Below the pieces are notes generated by a model that had not been told where the DNA came from, did not search any database, and worked only from the letters and a program-made list of their open reading frames with translations. Position numbers and translations under genes: made by a program. From an uncultured Collinsella sp. (GTDB lineage Bacteria > Actinomycetota > Coriobacteriia > Coriobacteriales > Coriobacteriaceae), in the NCBI GenBank assembly GCA_900541185.1, contig UQIQ01000051.1, positions 1 through 15,382 of the forward strand: DNA of 15,382 nucleotides, read 5' to 3'. This document shows, piece by piece, positions 7,644-14,073 of this stretch (its first letter is position 1; each line of letters starts with the position of its first letter).

Positions 7644-8452
7644 GTGAGCGCTTGACCGACAATTCCACGCTCTTTAGGCTGCGCGTTCGCTACGGCAAGC
7701 GTGATCGCCTTAAGTATCTGGGCCATCTGGAACTAATCCATACCATTGAGCGTATCGTGCGCCGTGCAGGCCTGCCCTATGCCGTCACGCAGGGCTTCTC
7801 ACCGCACATGCGCGTGGGCTTTTCGTCGGCGCTACCGGTGGGTACGTCGTCGACCTGCGAGTGGTATGACCTGTTTATGACCGAGTTCGTGGCGCTCGAT
7901 GAGGCGTTTGGGCGTCTGGCTGCGGCGTCTCCGGCCGATCTGGCGCCCATCGAGGCTGCCTACATCGACGTGCGCACGCCGGCGCTGACGGCGCAGCTTA
8001 CGCGCCTGTCGTATCGTATCGATCTGCACCTGGATCCCGAGGCGCCCGTAAGCGCCGACGAGGTGCGCGCTGCGATCGACGCACTGCGCGCGGACCATGG
8101 CATCGACTACGCGCGCGGCAAAAAGAGCAAGCGCCTTGATCTGGACCACACGCTTGTAGGCTATGAGCTCGCGGCGGGGGAGCGCCCGGACCATCTGGTC
8201 CTCACGCTCGACACCCATGCCGACAACGAGGGCTCCATGCGTCCGGAAATTTTGCTTTCTGCTGCTGATGTTTTGTTGCAGGGCTTGACCCCGGGCGTCG
8301 ATGCACCTATTGTTTCCACCGGTATGCAAGACCTCGTGACCATCTGCTCCTACGATGTCGAGCGTCAGAATCAAGCATGCGAGGACGACGAGGGCCGACT
8401 CGTCAGCCCCATACCTGTGCGAACTTGTGGATTTGCTCCACATACTCGTTGA
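7640..8452 (+). CDS. Radical SAM-linked protein, TIGR03936 / DUF2344 family
   Basis: Partner of the TIGR03960 radical SAM protein; its role is unknown. 270 residues. The conserved N-terminus is clear: RLRVRYGKRDRLKYLGHLEL, then RRAGLPYAVTQGFSPHMRVG and ALPVGTSSTCEWYD. The rest (about residues 120-240) matches the family only loosely. The last 25 residues (from about ACEDDEGR) are Coriobacteriia-like filler and contain, at DNA level, an inverted repeat and the -35 element of the next promoter. The start overlaps the upstream stop as ATGA with only a weak GGGTGAT site, so translation is probably coupled and the two proteins may be made in similar amounts. In many genomes rng (RNase G) follows; here rplU follows directly. 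Confidence 0.88.
   Translation: MSERLTDNSTLFRLRVRYGKRDRLKYLGHLELIHTIERIVRRAGLPYAVTQGFSPHMRVGFSSALPVGTSSTCEWYDLFMTEFVALDEAFGRLAAASPADLAPIEAAYIDVRTPALTAQLTRLSYRIDLHLDPEAPVSADEVRAAIDALRADHGIDYARGKKSKRLDLDHTLVGYELAAGERPDHLVLTLDTHADNEGSMRPEILLSAADVLLQGLTPGVDAPIVSTGMQDLVTICSYDVERQNQACEDDEGRLVSPIPVRTCGFAPHTR
8426..8442. promoter_or_regulatory. Inverted repeat upstream of the rplU promoter (candidate operator)
   Basis: Perfect 6-base arms TGTGGA and TCCACA separated by TTTGC, lying 6 bases before the -35 element of the rplU promoter. No T-run follows, so it is not an intrinsic terminator. It lies inside the last codons of the DUF2344 gene. Binding by a regulator is inference. Confidence 0.35.
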
Positions 8453-8477
8453 CGGGGGTATTTTCGCCTGCTACTAT
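8449..8477 (+). promoter_or_regulatory. Sigma70-type promoter for rplU-rpmA
   Basis: TTGACG (8449-8454) and TACTAT (8472-8477) are separated by exactly 17 bases, close to the TTGACA/TATAAT consensus. The -35 element contains the TGA stop codon of the upstream gene. Transcription would start near 8484, giving a leader of about 36 bases before rplU. Confidence 0.68.
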
Positions 8478-8519
8478 ATTCGGCTGTTGCACTAACTGAT
8501 GCATGAAGGGCAAGTAAAC

Positions 8520-8894
8520 ATGTACGCAATCGTTAACACGGGCGGCAAGCAGTACAAGGTCGCCACCGACGATGTCATCACCGTCGAGAAGATTGAGGGC
8601 AATGAGGGCGACAAGATCACCCTGCCGGTTCTCTTCCTCAACGATGGTAAGAAGATCGTCACCGATCCCGACAAGCTGGCCAAGGCCAAGGTTACCGCTC
8701 AGATCGTTGAGCAGTTCAAGGGCGAGAAGCAGCTGGTCTTCAAGTTCCAGAAGCGTAAGCGCTATCGTCGTCTGAAGGGTCACCGTCAGCAGCTCACCAA
8801 GCTGAAGATCGTGAAGGTTCAGGCTACCTCCCGCGCCAAGAAGGCTGTCAAGGCAGAGGCTGAGGCTGTTGCCGAGGCTCCCGTCGCCGAGTAG
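8520..8894 (+). CDS. rplU: 50S ribosomal protein L21
   Basis: Large-subunit protein that binds 23S rRNA. Starts MYAIVNTGGKQYKV and contains the family signature KRKRYRRLKGHRQ at about residues 78-90. 124 residues against about 103 in E. coli; the excess is a C-terminal Ala/Glu/Lys/Val-rich tail (about 101-124). The ATG at 8520 is preferred over an in-frame ATG at 8499 because AAGGG at 8506-8510 lies 9 bases upstream and because this start matches the universally conserved N-terminus. First gene of a two-gene unit with rpmA, preceded by its own promoter and followed by a terminator after rpmA. Confidence 0.98.
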   Translation: MYAIVNTGGKQYKVATDDVITVEKIEGNEGDKITLPVLFLNDGKKIVTDPDKLAKAKVTAQIVEQFKGEKQLVFKFQKRKRYRRLKGHRQQLTKLKIVKVQATSRAKKAVKAEAEAVAEAPVAE

Positions 8895-8927
8895 ATTACA
8901 CTCGTAACGAAAGAGTAGGTATACACA

Positions 8928-9185
8928 ATGGCACACAAAAAAGGACTCGGTTCCTCCCGTAATGGCCGTGACTCCCGCGGTCAGCGCCTTGGCACGAAGC
9001 GCTTCGCCGGCCAGACGGTAACCACGGGCACGATTCTCGTCCGTCAGCACGGCACGCACATCCACCCGGGTGCGAACGTTGGCCGTGGCAAGGACGACAC
9101 GCTGTTCGCGCTGGTCGACGGTACCGTTGAGTTCCACAAGGGTATCAAGCACAGGGTCAGCGTACGCCCGCTCGCGAACGCGTAA
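8928..9185 (+). CDS. rpmA: 50S ribosomal protein L27
   Basis: Large-subunit protein whose N-terminal tail reaches the peptidyl transferase centre. 85 residues, standard length, with the canonical MAHKKGLGSSRNGRDS start and the GTILVRQHGTHIHPG and GKDDTLFALVDG segments. It begins directly at AHKKG, with none of the cleavable N-terminal extension seen in Firmicutes L27; consistently, no ysxB/prp protease gene lies between rplU and rpmA. The ribosome-binding site is weak (AGG at 8917-8919, 8 bases upstream). Second gene of the rplU unit, 33 bases after rplU. Confidence 0.98.
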   Translation: MAHKKGLGSSRNGRDSRGQRLGTKRFAGQTVTTGTILVRQHGTHIHPGANVGRGKDDTLFALVDGTVEFHKGIKHRVSVRPLANA

Positions 9186-9210
9186 TTCACCCTTCATAGA
9201 GCACATATGT

Positions 9211-9254
9211 GGGAGGCACTTGAGTTTTAGGATTCAAGGGTCTCCCTCTTTTTT
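9211..9254 (+). terminator. Intrinsic terminator/attenuator between rpmA and obgE
   Basis: Stem arms 9211-9223 and 9234-9246 pair (GGGAG with CTCCC, CTTGA with TCAAG) with one A/G mismatch and one G-T pair, and can extend by two pairs into the loop. The stem is followed at once by TCTTTTTT (9247-9254). It ends the rplU-rpmA unit. The obgE ribosome-binding site begins three bases later and I see no convincing promoter between, so obgE expression probably relies on read-through, or the hairpin acts as an attenuator (inference). Confidence 0.82.
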
Positions 9255-9270
9255 GTAGGAGGCGATTCTG

Positions 9271-10737
9271 TTGTCACAGTTCACCGATATCAGCCGCATT
9301 AACGTTTGCGGCGGCGACGGCGGTGCCGGATGCATGTCGTTTAGGCGCGAGGCATTTGTCCCCAAGGGTGGCCCCGATGGCGGCGACGGCGGTCGTGGCG
9401 GCAATGTCGTCATCCAGGCCGATGCTCAGCTGTCTTCGCTGATCGATTACCGCTTTAAGCATCACTTCCGCGCTGAGCGCGGCACGCATGGCCAGGGCGC
9501 TCGTCGCAATGGCAAGAGCGGCGAGGACCTGATTCTCAAGGTCCCCATGGGCACCGTGGTACGCGAGCTCGATCCCGAGACGCAGACTCCGATGTTCGAG
9601 ATTGCCGATCTGGTGCACGACGGCGAGCGCGTCGTCGTGGCGCCCGGTGGCGCCGGCGGTCTGGGCAATACCCACTTTGTGACGTCGGTGCGTCGCGCTC
9701 CGGCTTTTGCCCAGCTCGGCGAGCCGGCCGAGGAGCACTGGATCGAGCTCGAGATGAAGCTTATGGCCGATGCCGCGCTCGTGGGCTTTCCCTCGGTGGG
9801 CAAGTCTTCGCTCATTGCGCGCATGAGTGCCGCTCGTCCCAAGATTGCCGACTACCCGTTTACCACGCTTGTTCCCAATCTGGGCATGGTGCGTGCCGGC
9901 GAATATTCTTACGTCGTTGCCGACGTCCCCGGTCTCATCGAGGGCGCGAGCGAGGGCAAGGGCCTGGGTCATCAGTTCCTGCGCCACATTGAGCGCACGG
10001 CCCTGATCATGCATGTCGTTGACATGACGGGCGGGTTTGAGGATCGCGATCCGGTCGAGGACTATCGCATTATTAACCGTGAGCTCGAGCAGTATGGTGC
10101 AGAGCTCTCGGAGCGCCCGCAGATCGTTGTCGCCAACAAGTGCGATGCGCCGGGCACGGCCGACAAGATTGCTGACCTTAAGCGTGCGGCGCTCGACGAT
10201 GGCCATATGTTCTTTGCCGTTTCCGCCGTGACGGGTGCCGGTCTCAATACGCTGATGCTTGCCGTGGGCGAGCAGGTGGCTAAGCTTCGTGCCGAGCTGG
10301 CAGTTTCTGATGAGCCGGTCGACCTGCGCGATGAGGAGTGGGAGCGCCGCCGTCTGCAGCGCGAGAAGCGGTTCCGCATTGTCCGGGAAGAGCCTCATGC
10401 CTTCCGTGTGGTTGGTCGCGCGATTGAGCGCATGGTCATCCAGACCGACTGGGAAAACGAGGAAGCTGTCATCTACCTGCAGCACAAGTTTGCGCGCATG
10501 GGTGTCGACGACGCGCTCGAGAAGGCCGGCTGCCGTGCGGGCGACGAGGTTCGCATTTGCCAGCGCGCCTTTGACTTTGAGGGCGCCGAGGACTTCTCGG
10601 AGTACGAGGAGCTCGAGGATGCTGGCGAGGACGTTGCCGTTGAAGCCATTGACGTGGCCGATGCTGTGGATGAGGGCGTCGAGGTTGTCGATGCGACGGA
10701 TGCAGCGGGCGATGCCGAGACCTCGGAGGGCGAGTAA
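9271..10737 (+). CDS. obgE: GTPase Obg (ObgE/CgtA), 50S assembly and stress GTPase
   Basis: Essential GTPase that acts in late 50S subunit assembly and links growth to nucleotide levels; cytosolic and ribosome-associated. 488 residues. The glycine-rich Obg fold spans about 3-160. The G domain has all motifs: G1 G172-FPSVGKS179, the YPFTTLVPN switch I region, G3 D218-VPG221, G4 N289-KCD292 and G5 SAVTG. The OCT domain (about 367-437) is present, as usual in Gram-positive Obg. The last 50 residues are strongly acidic. The TTG start is set by a perfect AGGAGG at 9257-9262, 8 bases upstream, and by the conserved QFTDISRINVCGGDGG N-terminus. First gene after the rpmA terminator; nadD begins three bases after its stop. 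Confidence 0.97.
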   Translation: MSQFTDISRINVCGGDGGAGCMSFRREAFVPKGGPDGGDGGRGGNVVIQADAQLSSLIDYRFKHHFRAERGTHGQGARRNGKSGEDLILKVPMGTVVRELDPETQTPMFEIADLVHDGERVVVAPGGAGGLGNTHFVTSVRRAPAFAQLGEPAEEHWIELEMKLMADAALVGFPSVGKSSLIARMSAARPKIADYPFTTLVPNLGMVRAGEYSYVVADVPGLIEGASEGKGLGHQFLRHIERTALIMHVVDMTGGFEDRDPVEDYRIINRELEQYGAELSERPQIVVANKCDAPGTADKIADLKRAALDDGHMFFAVSAVTGAGLNTLMLAVGEQVAKLRAELAVSDEPVDLRDEEWERRRLQREKRFRIVREEPHAFRVVGRAIERMVIQTDWENEEAVIYLQHKFARMGVDDALEKAGCRAGDEVRICQRAFDFEGAEDFSEYEELEDAGEDVAVEAIDVADAVDEGVEVVDATDAAGDAETSEGE

Positions 10738-10740
10738 GCC

Positions 10741-11418
10741 ATGTCGCTGCGCGGTGGAATCGGTCTGCCCGAGCTTCCTCTAGAGGACGGGCAGGAGTTT
10801 AGGCTCGGCATTATGGGTGGCACCTTTGATCCCATCCATTACGGGCACCTGGTGACCGCCGAGCAGGCGCGCGAGTCGCTCGACTTGGACGCTGTGCTCT
10901 TTATGCCGGCGGGCTCTCCTGCCTTTAAGCTTGACAAGCCGGTGACGCCTGCCGAGGACCGTTATGCCATGACGGTCCTCGCCACCGCCGCGAACCCGGC
11001 CTTTTTGGCGAGCCGGTTCGAGATCGACCGTCCGGGTGTAACCTATACGGCCGATACGCTTCATGCCCTTCGCGACTTTTACCCGTCGCAGGTAAAGCTC
11101 TACTTTATTACGGGCGCCGACGCGATTATCGATATTGTGACTTGGCATGATGCCGAACGAATCGCTGAGCTTGCTACCTTTATTGCGGCGACGCGACCGG
11201 GCTTTGATATCGATACGGCGCGTGCCCGAATCAAAGAGTCGGGGCTGCCGTTCGACGTGCGCTATATTCAGATTCCGGCGCTGGCGATCAGCTCGACGAA
11301 CATTCGCAAGCGTGTTGCCCGCGGTATGAGCGTGCGCTATCTTACGAGCGAGTCCGTGCTCGGCTACATTCGCAAACGCAGGCTATATGCCGATTTGGGC
11401 CAAGAAGATTTTGAGTGA
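10741..11418 (+). CDS. nadD: Nicotinate-nucleotide adenylyltransferase NadD
   Basis: Transfers AMP from ATP to nicotinate mononucleotide to give deamido-NAD, an essential step in NAD synthesis. 225 residues. Nucleotidyltransferase signatures: GIMGGTFDPIHYGH with H33-x-G-H36, and the C-terminal ISSTNIR motif (I183-R189). It carries about 20 residues (PELPLEDGQE and neighbours) before the first beta strand, longer than the E. coli enzyme. GGAGGG at 10725-10730, inside the end of obgE, lies 10 bases upstream of the ATG. The three-base gap to obgE and the short gap to yqeK point to one transcript. The obgE-nadD-yqeK-rsfS order is common in Gram-positive bacteria. Confidence 0.96.
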   Translation: MSLRGGIGLPELPLEDGQEFRLGIMGGTFDPIHYGHLVTAEQARESLDLDAVLFMPAGSPAFKLDKPVTPAEDRYAMTVLATAANPAFLASRFEIDRPGVTYTADTLHALRDFYPSQVKLYFITGADAIIDIVTWHDAERIAELATFIAATRPGFDIDTARARIKESGLPFDVRYIQIPALAISSTNIRKRVARGMSVRYLTSESVLGYIRKRRLYADLGQEDFE

Positions 11419-11430
11419 TGGGGGTCTACG

Positions 11431-12039
11431 TTGTCGGTAGAGGATCAGTTTGAGGGCGATGAGCGCGCGCTGCTCAAGCGCATTCAAGAGCTGCTCGATG
11501 TTCGCATGAAGGATAAGCGCAAGCGCTATGTGCATTCGCTGGGTGTTGCCGAGACCGCACTTCATCTGGCCGAGGTCTACGGCGTTGACCGCTTTGATGC
11601 CGCTGCCGCCGGCCTGATCCATGACTGGGACAAAGTGCTCTCCGACGACGAGCTGGTCACGCGCGCTCTGCATTACGGCATTAAGATTGCCGGCTCTCCT
11701 TCCGCCGCGACGCCGCTTTTGCATGGCCCTGTTGCCGCCTATGAGCTTCCGCAGCTTTTCCCCGAGTTGTCGCCGGCCGTTTTCCAGGCTGTCGACCGTC
11801 ACACCGTGGGTGACTGCGACATGACGCCGCTCGATATGGTGGTCTTTGTGGCCGATGCCATCGAACCCAACCGCCACGGCGATTATGCCCATGCGCTGCG
11901 CAAGATGGTGGGGAAGTCCTCGCTCGACGAGTTGTTCTTCTCCTGTTTTGCGCAGGGTCTGGTCTATGTGATCCAGTCCGGGCGCTATCTTTATCCCACG
12001 GCTATTTCGATTTACAACCATTACGCCCAGCTGCGCTAG
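11431..12039 (+). CDS. yqeK: HD-domain bis(5'-nucleosyl)-tetraphosphatase YqeK (symmetrical)
   Basis: Predicted to hydrolyse the stress nucleotide Ap4A to two ADP, as shown for YqeK family members. 202 residues. HD-domain metal ligands are visible: H35 in HSLGVAETA, H64-D65 in LIHDWDK, the later histidines in LLHGPVAA and DRHTVGD, and D142 in VFVADAIEPNR. The HDWDK box is usually HDxAK, so Asp replaces Ala at one position; I do not know whether this matters. TTG start with GGGGG at 11420-11424 as ribosome-binding site, 12 bases after the nadD stop. The pairing with nadD and rsfS is conserved in Gram-positive bacteria. Confidence 0.93.
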   Translation: MSVEDQFEGDERALLKRIQELLDVRMKDKRKRYVHSLGVAETALHLAEVYGVDRFDAAAAGLIHDWDKVLSDDELVTRALHYGIKIAGSPSAATPLLHGPVAAYELPQLFPELSPAVFQAVDRHTVGDCDMTPLDMVVFVADAIEPNRHGDYAHALRKMVGKSSLDELFFSCFAQGLVYVIQSGRYLYPTAISIYNHYAQLR

Positions 12040-12066
12040 CTCGGGCTGTCTAGAAAGAGGTATTCC

Positions 12067-12522
12067 ATGGCCGACGAGACCATGACCGACGAGCAGATTC
12101 TTGAAGGTGTGGAGCACAAGAGCTTCGTCGCCACGTCCGACCGCACTGCCGCCTCGCTGTCTGCGAGCGGTGTCGCCGCCGAGGATGTCGCCCGCGCCGC
12201 CGCGCAGGCCGCCTACGACAAGAAGGGCGAGGACGTTCAGGTGCTCGACCTGACCGAGCTTTCCGACGTATGCGACTACTTTGTGCTTGCCACCGGTACC
12301 AACAACCGCCAGGTCGATTCTATCGTCGACGAGATCGAGGAGAAGGTCGCCGAGGCTTGCGGCGAGCACCCGTTCTCCATCGAGGGTCGCGAGCAGAAGA
12401 CCTGGATGCTCATGGACTACGGTTCGGTTGTCGTCCACGTCTTCACTCCCGAAGCCCGCGACTTCTACCGCCTCGAGAAACTCTGGGGAGACGCCCCCCA
12501 GCTCCCCCTCAACCTCCTCTAG
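12067..12522 (+). CDS. rsfS: Ribosome silencing factor RsfS
   Basis: Binds L14 on the 50S subunit and blocks joining with the 30S, lowering translation under starvation. 151 residues. The core begins at about residue 37 (AAEDVARAAAQAAYDKKG) and contains VLDLTELSDVCDYFVLATGTN, EGREQKTWMLMDYGSVVVHVF and RDFYRLEKLWGDAP, the conserved family blocks. The first 36 residues are an acidic extension not needed for the fold. The ATG is set by AGAGG at 12056-12060, 6 bases upstream. Last gene of the obgE unit, followed by a strong terminator. Confidence 0.96.
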   Translation: MADETMTDEQILEGVEHKSFVATSDRTAASLSASGVAAEDVARAAAQAAYDKKGEDVQVLDLTELSDVCDYFVLATGTNNRQVDSIVDEIEEKVAEACGEHPFSIEGREQKTWMLMDYGSVVVHVFTPEARDFYRLEKLWGDAPQLPLNLL

Positions 12523-12563
12523 TAGCTCATTTGAGACGGGGTTTAGCTACCCTCACGCATATC

Positions 12564-12606
12564 GCCGGGCAGTTGCGGTTTTCCGCGCCTGCCCGGCTTT
12601 CTTTTT
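12564..12606 (+). terminator. Strong intrinsic terminator after rsfS
   Basis: GCCGGGCAG (12564-12572) pairs perfectly with CTGCCCGGC (12589-12597). The loop holds an additional GCGG/CCGC stem with a TTTT tetraloop. TTTCTTTTT follows at 12598-12606. On the minus strand no T-run follows the hairpin, so it does not clearly terminate dinB as well. Confidence 0.95.
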
Positions 12607-12618
12607 GCCCAAGGGCGG

Positions 12619-13872
12619 TTAATCATTGAAGCGGGATTGGCGGCCGAAGGAAAGGGCGGTGTCGCCGAATTTGTCTCGGACGGCGTCGATGGCGACGGAG
12701 AGGTCGCGGCGGTCGCTGGATTGGGCTCCGCGGTCATCGATCTCGCAGAACAGGTCGGTCTGGATGCCGCCCCGATGGTCAAAGTCGCTCATGCCGATGC
12801 CTGCTAAGCGAACGTGCATTCCTTCCTGCCAGATGTTGTCGAGCAGATCGAGTGCAACCGCCACGAAGATGTTCTCATCGTCGGTCGGATGAGGCAGCCG
12901 GCGCTGTGCCGTACGCCCGCTGCCATACGAATACTTAAGCTTGAGCGTTACCGTGGCACCCGTCAGCCCCTGACGGCGCAGACGGCGTCCCACTGACTCT
13001 CCCAACAGCGCAATCGCCGCCTCAATATCCCCACGCTCAGTCAAATCTTTAGCAAAGGTGCGTTCATTGCTGACCGACTTGACCTCGCGCTCTTCATCGA
13101 GGCTCGTGACTTCAGAGATTTCGAGTCCCAGCGCACGCTGGCGCATGTGCTCGCCGTTGACGCCAAAAATAGAGGCCAAGGTGGATTCCGGTGCACGTGA
13201 TAGCTCGCCGAGGGTGTAGATGCGCATGCGGCGCAGTCGCTCCTCGGCCGAGCGCCCGATGCCACTCATGGCAGATACCGGCAGCGCGGCCAAAAAGCGC
13301 TGCTCGGTTCCGGGGCGCACGATGGTCAGCCCAAACGGCTTATCCCGCTCGCTTGCGATTTTTGCGACCGTCTTGTTGCAGCCCACGCCAATGGAGCAGG
13401 TCACTCCCAGCCCTGCCACGCGGTCGCTTATACGCCGCGCAACCAGCAGCGGGTCTTCGGGCGCAAAGCGACCCGGTGTGATATCGATAAAGGCTTCGTC
13501 GATGGATACGCGCTCGACGCGCGGGGTCTCCTCGGCGAGAATCGCCATGACCTGCGCGCTCACCTCGCGGTAGCGATCAAAGTGTCCGTGCGTCCAAATG
13601 GCTTGCGGGCACAAGCGCCGCGCTTCGGCCGAGGCCATGGCAGAGTGCACGCCAAAGCGACGTGCCTCATACGAACACGTGGACACGACGCCACGCGAAT
13701 CGGCGTCTCCGCCCACGATGAGCGGCTTGCCGCGCCATTCGGGATGATCGAGCATCTCCACGCTCGCAAAAAACGCATCGAGGTCCATGAGGCCCACCGC
13801 CGGACCCGTCCAGGGAGGCGGCGTGACGCCCGTGGCATCCTCATAACCGTATGTATGTTCGCGTCTTTCCAT
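12619..13872 (-). CDS. dinB: DNA polymerase IV (Y-family translesion polymerase)
   Basis: Low-fidelity polymerase for bypass of damaged template bases. 417 residues. Y-family motifs: LMDLDAFFASVE with metal ligand D30 and steric-gate F35 (by alignment with D8 and F13 of E. coli DinB), CSYEARRFGV, and SIDEAFID with catalytic D125-E126. The little-finger region is followed by Q371-TDLF375, a good match to the beta-clamp-binding motif. The start ATG has no ribosome-binding site, but a TATACT -10 element lies 6 bases upstream, which fits a leaderless transcript. A later in-frame GTG (V26) would also give a plausible protein and is the main uncertainty. It converges on rsfS and diverges from rpsP, so it is a stand-alone gene here. 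Confidence 0.96.
   Translation of the reverse strand: MERREHTYGYEDATGVTPPPWTGPAVGLMDLDAFFASVEMLDHPEWRGKPLIVGGDADSRGVVSTCSYEARRFGVHSAMASAEARRLCPQAIWTHGHFDRYREVSAQVMAILAEETPRVERVSIDEAFIDITPGRFAPEDPLLVARRISDRVAGLGVTCSIGVGCNKTVAKIASERDKPFGLTIVRPGTEQRFLAALPVSAMSGIGRSAEERLRRMRIYTLGELSRAPESTLASIFGVNGEHMRQRALGLEISEVTSLDEEREVKSVSNERTFAKDLTERGDIEAAIALLGESVGRRLRRQGLTGATVTLKLKYSYGSGRTAQRRLPHPTDDENIFVAVALDLLDNIWQEGMHVRLAGIGMSDFDHRGGIQTDLFCEIDDRGAQSSDRRDLSVAIDAVRDKFGDTALSFGRQSRFND
13848..13861 (-). promoter_or_regulatory. Possible LexA (SOS) box inside the start of dinB
   Basis: On the minus strand the 14 bases read CGAACATACATACG, matching 11 of 14 positions of the Gram-positive LexA consensus CGAACATATGTTCG. 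The left half-site is perfect and the right half is degenerate. It lies about 12-25 bases downstream of the presumed transcript start. Confidence 0.3.
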
Positions 13873-13878
13873 GTCATG

Positions 13879-13884
13879 AGTATA
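13879..13884 (-). promoter_or_regulatory. -10 element of a leaderless dinB promoter
   Basis: TATACT on the minus strand ends 6 bases before the dinB ATG, placing transcription start at or beside the start codon. No good -35 is seen 16-18 bases upstream. Leaderless starts of this form are common in Actinobacteria. Confidence 0.5.
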
Positions 13885-13916
13885 CCGCGCAGCTCATGTG
13901 GGGTGCGTGTATGTGC

Positions 13917-13944
13917 TTGCAAATCCCGAATTCTTGTCTAAGAT
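13917..13944 (+). promoter_or_regulatory. Possible distal promoter for rpsP operon
   Basis: TTGCAA (13917-13922) and TAAGAT (13939-13944) with 16 bases between. It would give a leader of about 120 bases before rpsP. Weaker case than the proximal promoter. Confidence 0.4.
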
Positions 13945-13988
13945 ATGGATTTGCCCTCGACTACACCGAAGAAGTTGGTCTCACGGAC

Positions 13989-14017
13989 TTCACCTGCCCG
14001 CGTCGATGGCGTATTAT
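13989..14017 (+). promoter_or_regulatory. Probable proximal promoter for rpsP operon
   Basis: TTCACC (13989-13994) and TATTAT (14012-14017) with 17 bases between. Transcription would start near 14024, leaving a leader of about 50 bases. The -10 is strong and the -35 moderate. Confidence 0.5.
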
Positions 14018-14020
14018 GTT

Positions 14021-14054
14021 CAACTGTTTGTTTGTAGTTGCAGCCTAAAGCTGC
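14021..14054 (+). promoter_or_regulatory. Two small hairpins in the rpsP leader
   Basis: CAACT (14021-14025) can pair with AGTTG (14036-14040), and GCAGC (14040-14044) with GCTGC (14050-14054) around a CTAAA loop. Both lie just before the GGAGGAG ribosome-binding site at 14061-14067. They share base 14040. Short stems, so a regulatory role is only a suggestion. Confidence 0.25.
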
Positions 14055-14073
14055 TTGGTTGGAGGAGTTTCCT

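Noticed and set aside
9202..9211. 10-base perfect palindrome CACATATGTG after rpmA
   Set aside because: Too short to separate from chance, and no promoter spacing fits it. Noted only as sitting at the foot of the terminator.
9274..10485. 403-codon open frame on the minus strand
   Set aside because: It is antisense to obgE, whose sequence is fully explained by conserved domains. Long antisense frames arise by chance in GC-rich codons, and the translation has no recognisable family.
12523..12618. Possible tRNA or small RNA in the rsfS-dinB gap
   Set aside because: Apart from the terminator, the gap has no cloverleaf, T-loop sequence or promoter.
12607..12618. Terminator for dinB on the minus strand
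   Set aside because: GCCC/GGGC and the rsfS hairpin can form in the minus transcript, but no T-run follows either, so I do not call one.
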